Shown here: piece after piece, positions 1 to 11,800 of the stretch | Numbering within the stretch: position 1 is the stretch's first letter | How the letters are laid out: each line of letters opens with the position of its first letter | Source of the DNA: Drosophila pseudoobscura | Taxonomy: Eukaryota > Arthropoda > Insecta > Diptera > Drosophilidae | Assembly (NCBI RefSeq): GCF_009870125.1 | Contig: NC_046679.1 | Location: 18,662,001-18,726,000, forward strand | Reading direction: 5' to 3' | Length of the DNA: 64,000 nucleotides | Made by a program: the position numbers and the translations under genes | Notes under the pieces: model-generated | Databases searched by the model: none | What the model was told of the DNA's origin: nothing | The model's input: only the letters and a program-made list of their open reading frames with translations

Positions 1-1197
1 CAACTGCATAATCTGAAATCTCAAACAGCAAGCTTACTCTGACGACTTTCAGCTGCTAAACAAAGCACTAACAGAAAACAGAATTCGCTCCAGGATTTCA
101 GCTCAACCGAATGGGTGGCTGATTCGAGAACACTCACATCCCAGAAATCGATAATTGAATTTTGTCTGGATTTACGGTCTCCATCTGCACCTTAGTAATT
201 GTTACGCTGATCCTAAAGCTCTTATTTGTCTGGAATACTGGATTGTGAACACCAGGGACTTAGTAGATCGTGTTATCCGACCTTCAGCAGAGTATGAGAT
301 GCCAGATCCGGTGGAATGCGCCTGCCTGAACAGCCGTTCGACTTCGGTGGAATACCTGCTTCATTAAATCCGTTTTGGGCGAGGGATTCCAAGCTATGCG
401 AAAGCTGAATCACAGATTTTAACGGACCGAATAAAGCGAATCCCAAATCCCACGGAATCGATTCTATTTAGTCGGTTTTGCAGCGAATTGAGTGGTCGCA
501 AGATGATGAATCTGCAATGACCTGATACATCAATAGTACCAGCAGGGCTCGAGGCAAGGCTGGTTATTGTTGCATTACTCGTATTTTGTTGTTGAAGTAA
601 TCGTTTTCATCGATGTTTTGGTATTGTCGACGCTTGGAAGCTGTGTTTAACAAAGTACATTAGAAAGGTTTATCGATTTTGTGTTAGTTATACAATATAG
701 TTGAAAAGAAAAGAGTAGTGTGCTTCTGTACATGTGTCTTACAAAGTATGTTAATAATGAACAAAATGTGTCTATTATACATATATCTTATATGTTGATA
801 TTTATTGTTTCGTTTCTACGGTTTGTATTTTCCGGATTGAGAAAATAAAAAACAGTATTTTTTACTCAACAGAGATACTTTATTTTCTGAGAATCTATGT
901 GTTGTTCTCAACGATTTTGAGCCAACATGACAATCCAATAGTCCACCTACTGGATTTGCCAATTCGTTAAAATATTTATGATAACTTTGTATATAATGGG
1001 TATAGTTAAGTTTCTGTAGAAACATAAACATTATAGATTATTCAGTAAATATAAACATCAAATTATTTTTTTAACATTAGATTATAGCTATTCATGTCGC
1101 TTTATTCGAGCAACAATCAACAGAGTTTTAAGTTAATAAAATTAAGGTTTTATTTAAACACATAAATTTAAATACTTTGTTATTTTTTAAATTTGGA
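1..1197. other. Intergenic region downstream of veli, no gene recognised
   Basis: No convincing coding exon is seen. The only open frames are short (70 residues or fewer) and show no recognisable domain. The segment around 285-320 contains a short block ending in GATCCGGTGGAATGCG that recurs near 4493-4502, upstream of the next gene. This suggests a small dispersed repeat. The right part (650-1190) is very AT-rich. Confidence 0.4.
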
Positions 1198-3839
1198 CTA
1201 TTGACGACGGCGGGTATTACGCTGCTTATCGAAACGCATTTCCATCTCTTCGAGAACCTTTGGTGTGTAACGAACTATAAGTTTTACAGAACCGATTGCT
1301 TGTTTTAACAATTCAACTGCCTTTTCATGGTTTTCCCCTTCAACCGACTGAAATTAAAATTGAATTTTTTAGAAAGCCATTATGAAATATGACAAAACAC
1401 AGTTTTACTAAAGTTAGCGTAGATAATCAAAGGAATGTGATAAATGCGGACACCACGGACGCTGCAGACGTACTTGGCTGCACGTTCTCCGAAGCGATGA
1501 ATTCGGCTACCGAATCCGCATCGCCAGCAGCTGTCGTTGCCCTTGGAGTGGCAAACGAGATCAACTGCTGCACACTTGGAGTGGTCGGAGTCAGTTTTTC
1601 GGCGGCGCACGGCTGAGTGACGGTTGGCACTTGCAGATCTCGCGGAGTAAACTTTTTACGCCTCGGAGACTCATTCAGCAGTTGCAGACTGCCAAATTGA
1701 GACTCCATGGCTAGGAGCCGATCGTATTGCTTTTTAAGGCCAACGGTCAGCTCCTTAAAGCCCTTCGAAGTCTGCCCCATAAAAGCCACCATATCATTCT
1801 CCACCGCACGACATGCCTCGCAACTGTAATGCAACCCATTATCTTTGACAATAGCATCACTCACGAGGCCAGAAAATCCAGCCCATTTTGCGTGCACTAT
1901 GCTGTCGCAGAGCCAGCAGGGGACATTCGGCTGATCGTGGGTGATCTGCTTCTTTATAGAAGCAAAGAAGTAAAGAATTTATTTCAAAAATTAAGTTTCA
2001 TAAAAACAATAGGCATGCACTCGCGTTAAAGAAGATTTTATCAAGGTTTATAAGGAAAAATACCGGCTGTATTTGCAAAGTAAATGGAAAAGAAGCGGAG
2101 CGTAAAACACGTCTGGTCACTACGAAAGAGAACGAACTAAACGTTATTTGTGTGCGTTATACTATACTATACTATAAGCTCCTGAACAACTGCCGTCTTA
2201 TTTTCGGATAAACAACTGAACAGTAGAACATTAGAAGATCATTATGCCGAAAACATGTTAAATGCGATAATAACGAGATTACATAAAAAACGGTAGATTT
2301 TTTTAGCGGTAGTTTTATTGATTCTTGAAGCACTTGGCCATTTGGTGGTGCAGTCATTGCATGTCAACGCCGAAATAGAAAAATATAAGGTTACTTATAG
2401 GTTTTAACATACCACTCCATTGACTGACAGCAATTGATCGCCTCTTTTGAGACCTCCATGTCTATCCGCAACTCCTCCCGGTATAATGCGAGATATATAA
2501 ATTGGAGAATTTTGTTCCTTGCCACCCATTACGTTGAAACCCAGTCCTGTAAAAGAATTAAGACCAGTTTAGTTGCTTACATGGTTTAATATGTGGTAAA
2601 GTCGAATATATATCATAGTTTGCAAACAACGGTCACCACTTTTTCCCTGTACTGTCTCGTCACTGATGAAACAGAAAAAGACCACGCAGACACGGTGTCT
2701 CACTGAACAGAACACTTTTTGTCTCTTCGCTTGTGTTATGTGTTTCGTTTTTCCTGTTGAGCCCGACACACGATCGTGTCTCACAATTAAAACTTAAAGA
2801 GACACTTTTAATCAAGCGCTCACAGAAAAAGTGTCTTTAGATGAGCAGTACCAAAAAAGTGTCTGAGTAAATTGGCTATCAAAATGATCCGATCTGAGCC
2901 AGATTCAGCAACCGGATAGATATAGTCATTATCTATGATTCTGCAATATTGTGGATGCAACAGATTTTCGTCCTTTGTTGGGGCGGAAGTGGGCGGGGCG
3001 AAGTTTTGAAATATTTTTGTGGCAGTGACTTATCACAGAAGTCTGGATCCAAAACATCATTGCTCTAGCTCTTATAGTCTTTGAGCACTACTGACATGGG
3101 AAGAGATTGTCCATACGAACTTGTATTCGGTTAACAACATAACCTACCGATTCAATTTAATAGCTTAGATAGAATAGATTAATAACCGCCTATAAAAGAG
3201 CAAGAATACTTTTTGAAGAAAATAAAGCTAAGCTAAAGTTTTCGATTTTAAGCTAGAAATATACCAAGTTTTGTTAAAAAACGAAACTGGCCACAAGTTG
3301 GATCCAGTTATGAACCAGTTTCGTATTTGAGACCTACAATATGCAAATAATACTGTGTATTTCAGTACTCTACAACCAGGGATGATATTTTTCTACTGTG
3401 GTAGATGGTGTATGCTTCATTAATATATTCAAAATACATAAATAAATATCTGAAACCCTGAAGCCCACCTACCTTCTTCTGTTTTCGGTAGTTCAACTAC
3501 TCGAGGGTGCGCATGTCCTTCGCTGGCAGCAAAAGCAGCAACGGTTGCTTTAGCTGTCGCAGAAGCACGAACATCATGTGAACCTTGTATATCAACCGTC
3601 TCATATACGTGTTCATAAACTTCTCGAACAGAAGTCATAAAGTCTGAGCTTAAAACCCTCTGTAAAGCAGCAAGCTTGGTTGTTGGAAAGTCCCCGCTCG
3701 CTTGCAGCTTCTCGAGCAGCTCTATTGATCTTTTTACATCTGAATCAAGGAATTTTTAACTTATAAACAATCATCGAAGTAATCATCATGTATACAAATT
3801 ACCTCTAGACAAGGTTAGTGGCTCAACGACGTCAGCCAT
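1198..3839 (-). CDS. veli: Veli / LIN-7 scaffold protein (L27 + PDZ)
   Basis: Four coding exons join in phase: 3839-3803, 3739-3473, 2546-2413 and 1347-1198, giving 195 aa, the usual length for fly Veli. The protein starts [10 protein letters not shown]. An L27 heterodimerisation domain covers about residues 10-65. A single PDZ domain covers about 100-180, with a GLGF carboxylate-binding loop at 102-105. The basic tail ends RNTRRRQ. LIN-7 proteins bind CASK/Lin-2 through L27 and hold receptors and channels at synapses and epithelial junctions through PDZ. All splice sites are GT-AG. The last intron (1348-2412) carries a retroelement fragment, and the 2.5-3.5 kb intron carries a DINE-1 copy. 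The start is the first ATG of the conserved N terminus. Identification rests on near-continuous similarity to LIN-7 and is firm. Confidence 0.95.
1427..1960 (-). mobile_element. LINE ORF1 fragment with PHD-like zinc finger
   Basis: A 156-residue open frame continues upstream to about 1960. It shows a PHD-like cysteine pattern: C-W-L-C, then a histidine, then SCEACR. A helical segment follows ([18 protein letters not shown]), then SPRRKK and a Thr/Ser/Ala-rich tail. PHD-like fingers are known in ORF1 of CR1-related non-LTR retrotransposons, and the same block recurs at 10709-10985 and 32930-33030. It sits in the last veli intron on the same strand. Assignment to a clade is inference. Confidence 0.6.
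2865..3105 (+). repeat. DINE-1 (Helitron-type) copy, truncated
   Basis: The segment holds the family's core blocks: a CAGATTTTCGTCCTTTG block, a GGGGCGGAAGTGGGCGGGGC block, a TGACTTATCACAGAAGTCTGG block and CTCTTATAGTCTTTGAGCAC. The same blocks recur near 11.9, 27.6, 28.5, 48.5, 51.5 and 53.4 kb. It lies in a veli intron and lacks both ends. Confidence 0.7.
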
Positions 3840-4959
3840 ATTACCATTAAATTCAAAAATATAAATCGTTGAATTAACTTTGTCTATTTGACAACTCCTT
3901 CTGAAAATAATGTGACCTGATGGAAAATTGCTAAAAATAGACATTCAGGCAATAACGCTTGCTAATTTGGATTGTGAGTCAAGAGAGCGTCCAACTGTTG
4001 CGTCGATTTGAAACCGTGGAAAATGGTACATGTAAGGTATTTCGTGTGTTATTTTGGGTGGAGCAGTTATGTGAGAGCAAGTCGCCCAATTTTGAATAAC
4101 ATACTAATAACATACGGTAGATCAAAAACGTTACTGCGAAGAGAGAGAAATCATTAGAAATAAAAAGCAACATAAGTGTTTGCAGCCGTTGTTAATCACT
4201 GCTCCCGGCCGGTTTTTATATTCAATAAGGTTTTTATATTCAATAACTTTTTGAAGAGAAAAAATATTCTGTAATAAACCTATACATTTAAGTACAATAT
4301 AACGTTAAACCTTGGACTCCATTAAAAATTGAAGTAGATTTGTATGAAGTTTTGTTTGACCTTGGTGCTGGAATTTGCCAAAGTATATACCACTTGAATT
4401 ATTTTGGCCTCTCCACAAATCCGCATGTTATCCGACCTTGCATTTCTCCGTCCGTTACAGACCGAAACTTTAGCAGCAGTTTAGCAGATCCGGTGGAATG
4501 CGGGACGCACAGATATTTCTGGGCAGCAGGTTTGAAAGGCATCATTTCGTCTGTATTCCTCAAAAAATTCCATTATTAATTTAACTGTTCCAACGAGTTG
4601 GCCCTTCCTGAATCAATGCCAACTGTTTCTCAACATCCTGTGCTTGTTTAAATGTACTTTTGCCAACACATTCAAGCCAACCCAACCTATATATTTAAAA
4701 GAGTGTTTTAACAACGAAAATAAAATAGCTCACCAAGTGGGTACCATTCGTGCTTCTTCTCCTTCTCTCTTTAGTTTTTTCTTTCAGAGAGACGGGTCAA
4801 GACATAAAACTAATCATCGATGTTTCGCCACAAACAATCGATGTTTAAAAAAATTAAAAAACATCGATGCATCGATGGTATCATCGATGTTTTTCCACCT
4901 CTACAGTAAATTAGAATTAATCTGTTCCAGCTAAAAAAAAATATAAGATTTTAGTTTAA
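3840..4959. other. Intergenic region between the divergent genes veli and PQBP1
   Basis: This 1.1-kb gap should hold the promoters of both divergently transcribed neighbours. No coding exon is seen. A small repeat block shared with about 285-320 lies near 4428-4510, and a cluster of ATCGATG boxes lies just upstream of the PQBP1 start. Confidence 0.5.
4816..4890 (+). promoter_or_regulatory. Cluster of five ATCGATG boxes upstream of PQBP1
   Basis: Five copies of ATCGATG lie within 75 bases, ending about 70 bases before the PQBP1 start codon. They resemble the core of the DRE (TATCGATA) bound by DREF at fly housekeeping promoters, although none is a perfect 8-mer. The role is inferred. Confidence 0.45.
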
Positions 4960-7218
4960 ATGAGTTTACCTCCTCTTCTTTTGAATCGCTTGAAGAAGCG
5001 TGGACTTGTAAAAAAGCAAAATGGTACTGCTCTATTTACATTAACATGTTGACATTTCTAAATGTATTTATTGAACCAACCGTGCATTGTTTTGTTACCC
5101 ATTGCTAGATGTGCATTTGTATATACATACATATGTAAAATTTAACAAAGTTTCCCAGAGCAATATTTTAATGTGCATTTGACCCGGTAATTTTACTCGA
5201 AGAGAAGGGGTCCAGTGGTGCCTGGCGCAGTGAGTGAGGTATATGTATGTAAGGGGTTGTAATCGGCTCATAATATTGCATGAATATACATGTACAAAGA
5301 TGTAAATACATTTATATGTATAAAAACAAGGTAGTCTTCATCAAAATTAAGAGCCGAATTTATATAGTCATGTTTGTCTGTCTGTTCCTCTAGCTTATCG
5401 TCTAATTTTTGAGTTGCGATGCCAGCTCCAACACTGAAGATATGAGAGAATCGAATTAACCAGAATTCTAAAAAGGTTCTGTTTCAGATCGGATCATTAT
5501 GATTATGATCAACAAAAAACGGACTCTCCTGCTTCGTTCTCTCTCTTTCGGATTTTCCTGTGTGTCCACCTTCTGTGTTCCATTAAACCTTCCCGATGGC
5601 ATTTCATAGGATGGCCAGAGGGACAGAGAGGTGTGTGTAATGGACCGTTTGGCCCCCTACGAAGTACTATCGGGACGGTATTGAAATCAATTAAATATTT
5701 TTTAAGAAGTAGAATGAAGATAGACAGAGTGCAGAAATATATTGCTCCGAGATTAATTCTCCGATGCCATTCAGACGCACATAGAAAGGTGCAAAAAAAT
5801 TGCACAATAATTAAAAATACAAATACAAAAACGATTCGAGTCGCGTAACAAAACCTCATTGTTGTTATTGGACTACTCCGAAATGCAATAAGCGTCAACG
5901 CCTAAATGATAGACCTAAATCCAACGATTGCTCATGGTAGTCATTCTTTAAAAGTTGATTGTATGAACCTGAACATAGCTGCTCATAGCTTAGATTTTTA
6001 ACCCCAATAATTTGTTCTTGTATCAAAAATATGGTTTTAATGAGTACCATATTCAATATATGTAGCTATGTACATATGTCTGTCTGTCCGTCTAGATTGA
6101 CGCCTAGAGAATTAGAGCTGGAGCAACGAAATTGTTTTCCAGACTCCTGTGGATATGTCACCGAATAAAATTTGTACCATATTCACAATTTTGAACTATC
6201 GAAGATAACAAACACGCAGCATTAAAAAATAGCACATACTAGCTATTTACCAGATTATGAAAAGTCGCTCTGTTATTGGCCATAATAAAGAAAATATGTA
6301 AGTTCCCCGGTGTCACATTCTCTACCGCAGGAAAAAAAACGCGTTGCGGGAGTAGATTACCTCGTAATTCATAACGCTTGATCTCTTTTTGCCATGTATT
6401 ATATGAACATATGTATGTATTTATGTGGGTACATGTATAGGAACTGAGTGTACTGGGATACGTGCCTAGATAAAACGCTGCGACCAGCTATGTTTCAGGG
6501 AAAACCTTGGCTTCCAATTTTAAAACAAACAAATATATAAAATAAAAAAAATTATAATGTGAACTAACAATATTTTACAGAATCAACGTCGGTATCAGAA
6601 GCAATAGAAGAAATTATTGCAGAGAACTATGATGATGAGGATACAAATAGCCCTTACGTATGTAGAGATGACACTAATTTGGAAAACAAACGCAGAAAAG
6701 CCGATGAACAGTTTTGGTTACATCGGATTAAAGAACGAATTGGTGTAACGGAATCCCATCATGGATATAAACTGTGTCCCAACAAATACAACGTTTGGCA
6801 TAAGTGCTCACTTTATTGCGTTAATAGATGGACGAGCACACACACCCAGCCAAGTCAAAAATATCTTCGACGTTTCAAAAGATTACTGCGCAAATATCCA
6901 ATAGAGGCAGGTTGGAAAAAGGTTTATGATTCTGGTTGTAAATCATTTTACTTTTCCAATTCTACATCGCAAACCGTTTCGTGGTTACCCCCTTCCCACC
7001 CAAAAGCTCGCGCTACGCAAAGTGCCGCAATTTTCAGAAAACAGTTGTCTAACTCCCATGACGATTTTTTCTTAGATTCTAAAACAAAAACTGCCAATTT
7101 GAATGAAAGTTTGGATTCAGAAAATGCTTTCATTTCTTCAATCCACGGTAATAGTAAGAAACCTAAAATGCGCGACTTGGACCGCAAGCTTCAACGACGG
7201 CAACGAAAAGATAACTAA
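4960..7218 (+). CDS. PQBP1: Polyglutamine-binding protein 1 homologue (WW-domain splicing factor)
   Basis: Two coding exons, 4960-5023 and 6581-7218, join in phase to give 233 aa. The N terminus (LPPLLLNRLKKRGLVKKQN) and the acidic EEIIAENYDDED segment spanning the junction match the start of PQBP1. A WW domain follows near residues 130-165, with GWKKVYDSGCKSFYF and a second aromatic pair in VSWLPP. PQBP1 is a nuclear, intrinsically disordered spliceosome-associated protein that binds U5-15kD. Between the acidic segment and the WW domain there is an extra block of about 75 residues with conserved-looking Cys and Trp (KYNVWHKCSLYC). The C terminus ends in a basic RDLDRKLQRRQRKDN, and the canonical U5-15kD-binding motif of mammalian PQBP1 is not visible. 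The 1.56-kb intron is repeat-rich. I believe this corresponds to D. melanogaster CG11820, from memory. Confidence 0.85.
5024..6580 (+). other. PQBP1 intron with simple repeats and repeat scraps
   Basis: GT donor at 5024 and AG acceptor at 6579-6580. The interior holds TACATATGTA-type low-complexity stretches and two short DINE-1-like scraps (TGTCTGTCTG blocks near 5375 and 6080). The open frames here show no domain. Confidence 0.6.
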
Positions 7219-8806
7219 ACATTTTTCGTACCAAATTCGATGTGAAATAAATAAATTGTTAAAAGCACAGTCTACATATCTTTATTTACATATGTACATA
7301 TTTGTGATTTATTTATTGTTTTCACATAAATAAATTTGTTTTAAATGTTTAATCGGACCACGGCAGAAACTAAAGTCGAATATAAAAACTTGTAATATTT
7401 TAGGAAAGTGTACGCACCAGAGCGATTGCCGAGTCACACAGTGGGCGAAATGGCCAATCTAGCTCAATTTAATTCAAAATTGGCAGATTTTGTTGAAACT
7501 ATTGGTTGTATATGAAAGTAATTGCCATTTTGTTTTTCTCTCATATTTCGTGAAGCTGGGAAGCGGTAAACCGAACATATGTTACAACAGCCGTTAGTTA
7601 AAATTTACAGTTACAATCTACTGGCCACAGCAAAAGTGGCATTGGAAGCCAAAAACGTGCAGGTTGCTAATCTCAGAGCTAAATTTGATCTCTCAACGAA
7701 TGCATCAATGCTGTCATTCAAACTAAAAGACACAACATTACGCGTCGACGGAATTGGAGGTCAGTTAAGGACTATCAGAGCACGAGTAAAGGGACTCATG
7801 AAATCTAACGGGATTAAGCAAAGAATTGAAGCTTTCCTATTGCCACAAATAAGGCACTGGCAGATCCGATCTTCCATAAGCCAGGAAAAATCGACATGCT
7901 AATCGGAGCCGAGCATTACTATTCATTGCTGCTAGCAGGTCAACAGCAGCTAAGGATAGGAGGCCCGTGGCTACAAAATACAAAACTGGGATTGATTGTG
8001 GCAGAAAAATAAAGTCTGCACACAGTTGCCCACCTATTTGTGCAACGGGAGTCAACGAGCTCATGGAAAGATTCTGGACGTCTCTGGACGGAAGCGCAGT
8101 GCGAAGATTATTTTATAGAGAACCTTAAAACAGCTTTTAATTGCCAATTTTTTTCCTTCCTCTTCTTAACATGCTAATATGTATATGGATTATATTCAAT
8201 TTTTTTTTCCAAATTTACCTTTTTGTCATGAAAATACCTTTTGTTAGCCTCTTTTAAATAAAGAATAAAAAAGAAAAAACGATAGCTTTTTATTTCCTCA
8301 CTTCACCTCCTAGGCTTGAAAACACTTAAATATTTTCAGCAGAAGTCCTAACCTTTCATTTCATCATATACAATCGACTGCATTTAATCACACGGAAGTT
8401 CCCCATGACTATCTTGAGAAAGATTAGTATTAAAAAGTCAATGAGAGAAAAAATAATTTATTACTTAAGATAATCCGATCAATCTTACAACTTTCAGCTT
8501 AAACTGTCTCGATATAATTTTGCAATACTTTTTTGTAATTCCTCGAAAATTTTCGAGTTGTAATTTAAAAGTAAGTGTTATATGATTTAGCTTTTATTTG
8601 AATGATCAATTTGTAAGAGCAGTATCAAATATTGTGGACAGCACAAGCTACCCAGCCTTTTTTTGGTTTTAAATGTTTAATAGATATAAATAAGTTGATC
8701 GATTTCCTTTAATGGCTAAAATTATACTTTCACATATATGTTTTTATATATTAATAAGTTTATATACATATAGTATTATTTAAACCATTGACTAGTTTGA
8801 CAGTCA
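7219..8806. other. Intergenic region with one BEL/Pao scrap
   Basis: Between the converging PQBP1 and ZAD genes. Apart from the BEL/Pao fragment at 7579-8011, it is AT-rich sequence with no recognisable coding exon. Confidence 0.6.
7579..8011 (+). mobile_element. BEL/Pao LTR retrotransposon pol fragment (protease region)
   Basis: Two frames in succession read like the retropepsin region of BEL/Pao polyproteins. The first begins LLATAKVALEAKN. It is followed, after a frameshift near 7860, by ADPIFHKPGKIDMLIGAE and then a QNTKLGLIVAEK segment ending in a stop. The 'ADP.F..PG.ID.LIG..' and 'QNT.LG.I..G.' pattern is typical of the family. No LTRs are seen; this is a dead scrap. Confidence 0.7.
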
Positions 8807-11800
8807 TCAATTTATGTTTAATGTCGGAGTGGTATGTCCTGTCCCACTGTTTCCAGACCCTTTACCGTCTCTAATCCTTGAACCAGACCCACTCTCATCG
8901 TGGGTTTCATTAGTGTTTCGACGAGCTATGACCGTATTTTTTGATCGAATGGACTCGTCGGTCTGTTTTCCAGGTTGGCCATTTGTTTTGTCTGCGGGTT
9001 CTGCTAAGTTATCTTCCTCATCAGAGCCTTCCACGCTGGATATTGATGAATTTGCCTTTAAAGTGTTGAAGATTGGTTTAATATTAATACTTTTAGCAAG
9101 TGTACAGTCCACCTAAATGAATATGGTCAGCAAAAGAGCTCGGCATGAAATCATGCCTCTAAATCATTACGCTTTTATACTTTCGATCATTACGAATCCT
9201 TCCTTAAGTCAGATTCGGATGATCATAACGAATCAATAAGAAAGCAGAAAGTTTCGTTCCCATGTCTCTGAAATTACTTTAAACACACTACGGTGTTTGT
9301 GTGATTTCACTGAAAAAATGTCAAACAAATTGTTCGGGCGACGCCCGAGTGTAAATTCTTTACTCGTCTTTCTATTTCCTATCCTATTCATTTTCTGTAA
9401 CGTAACGTAAGCGTACCTTCGCATTTGCTCGCTCAGAAACATGTTCACAAAAATGTTCACCGTCTAACAATGTCATATCATTTATTTGCGGCAAAGTCTG
9501 ACCAAGTGTACATGCTCTACTAAGGCTTAAGAGCTAACTATACAGTACAATCAAAGAAGTAATTATTCTATGCCTGTTAATTAGCGGCACCTGCCAGAGT
9601 AGTGTGTGCCTTTTATTGACTTTATGCACTTTAAACAAATTTTTAAGCAAATCACAGCTGACTGAGTAGTGTACCCCTGTTTCCACTCTGCTGCTATCGA
9701 AATGTATGGATGTTTTTGACAGCAAAGTTACAAAATATCGTTGCTTTAGCTCTTATAGTCTCTGAGAACTAGGGGCTCCTTGGGACCGACAGACAGACAT
9801 GGGTTTATTGACTCGGCTATTGATGCTGATCAAGAAAATATATACTTTATGGGGTTGGAAACGCTTCCTTCTGGGTGTTACACACATCGACTTTCACAGC
9901 ACTTGTTACTGATCCATAATATTTTGAAAATAACTTACGAAGTGAAAACGAAAATCGAGGATTTAATCATAATTGGACGGATTCCTTTGAATTATATTAT
10001 ATGCAAAAAAGGTGGCTTTCCCACTTGACTTCTTGGGTGGAAGTTTGTTTTTCATTTAATTTGGACGTTGATATGCATTGACTGCCATGCAAGAACGCAG
10101 AATAGGAACGCAGAATAGGAATCATAAAGTTTATGCGGCTCAACAAATCAGGGCCTTCTAACGCACTATTGATCAATATGTACATACCAATCACACTATA
10201 CATTTTTCCACGATTAACTAAGGATGGAAGGTTTATTAATACCAATCTACAAGGGTAAGATGGAAATGTCACACTTGAATCACAGTTGAAGCCCCGCAGA
10301 GCAAAAATTAGGGCCTAGGGGTTCTAGGGGCTAGAACAATGAAATGTCATTACCTTTCATTTCGAGGCATTAAGGTGTAACAGAGTATAAGATCTTCTGC
10401 ATACATAAGTACTCGATCGTATGTTAATACCAAAGGCAAGTCATTGAGAAAAATTGTAAGAAATAAGGAGCCTAGATGACTGCCTTGTGGTACTCCAGAA
10501 GTAACCTTTACTGGGAGTTTTTGAAGAGGACCCTTTGCGACTTGGAACAAAGGTTGCTAGAAATTTTAGGAGGTTAGGCGGAAACCCTAAAAGGTCAAGT
10601 GCTAGAAAAGTGGTTTACTGGGTCGAATTTTTTACTGAAGTCATCATTAGTTAGAACTTGCAGAACCCGAGGAGCTACCTATTTTCGAATAGGAGACTCA
10701 TTCAGCAGTTAAAAACTGCTAAAGTTAGACTCCATGGCTAAGAACCGATCGTATTGGTTTCTAAAACCAACAGTCTGCTCCTTAAAGCCAGTCCTTGTCT
10801 GCCTCATAAAAATTACCATGTCTTTCTCAACCGCACGGCATGCCTCGCAACTGTAAGGCAAGCCGTTACGTTTAGCGATAGCATCACCCACGAGGGCTAC
10901 AAATTCAGCGCTCGCTGTTGCAGAGCCAGCAGGGTACACTCGGGAGATCATGGGTGATCTCACTCTAACAAGATTTTGTGGCGTAGGCCACAGAGAATTC
11001 CATTCTAATATCTGAGAACAAGAGGATCATTATTTTTGACATCTTCGAAATCGTGCTTTAACAAATGGGTTACTCTATTGGGTTTTCTGGCGTTTGTCGT
11101 GGTAGCCAAGAAAACCAGGAAGGCGGTTGCAAAGGTGGAACTACAAATCGTTACTAACTGGAGGGAACGCGCAGGTCTTGACCTGACGAGCAACACGATA
11201 AACAACCGATTAAACGATGGCACATAGATTATGTCAGCTAAAAAACCAATAAGGACGCAGAAGAACTTACTACAAGCCCAGCAATCTGGTAGATATGGTC
11301 ATTCACTATGATATTGAGTTTCGATTTTTTCGTTTCCACAGATTTTCGTCCTAATGCAATGCTTTGGTGTTGTATAGACTTTGCTTTAACTTACCATTTC
11401 TCTGCGTGACTTGTACTCAAAAAACTTAATTTTTCGCTCCTCTCGCATTCGTGTAAGCCGCATTAAAAGAGAATAATGTTGCTCTACACGATGTAAGCAT
11501 GTTCTACAAATGGTTTTTGGCAACGGATCAGTCGGTGAAATCTGAAAATAAAAATATATTGATGGATGAATAATATACACTAATAATTTATATATGTATA
11601 TGGAGAATGCAATTTTTCATTTGAAGTAAATAACTAATAATTATGTTGTTTGCCTTTTACATTTTTTTTATGGTTGTCGTTGTGAGTTGCTGCTGCGACC
11701 GCAACTCTACATTTATACCCGATACATAGTAAGTATGGCTACATTGAACGAGAAAGATTGCGTGCGGAAGAGACAGAAAACGTGTCTGAACGTTTCGTCG

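Noticed and set aside
5509-5898. 129-residue minus-strand frame in the PQBP1 intron
   Set aside because: Low-complexity hydrophobic translation with no family match. It lies wholly inside an intron.
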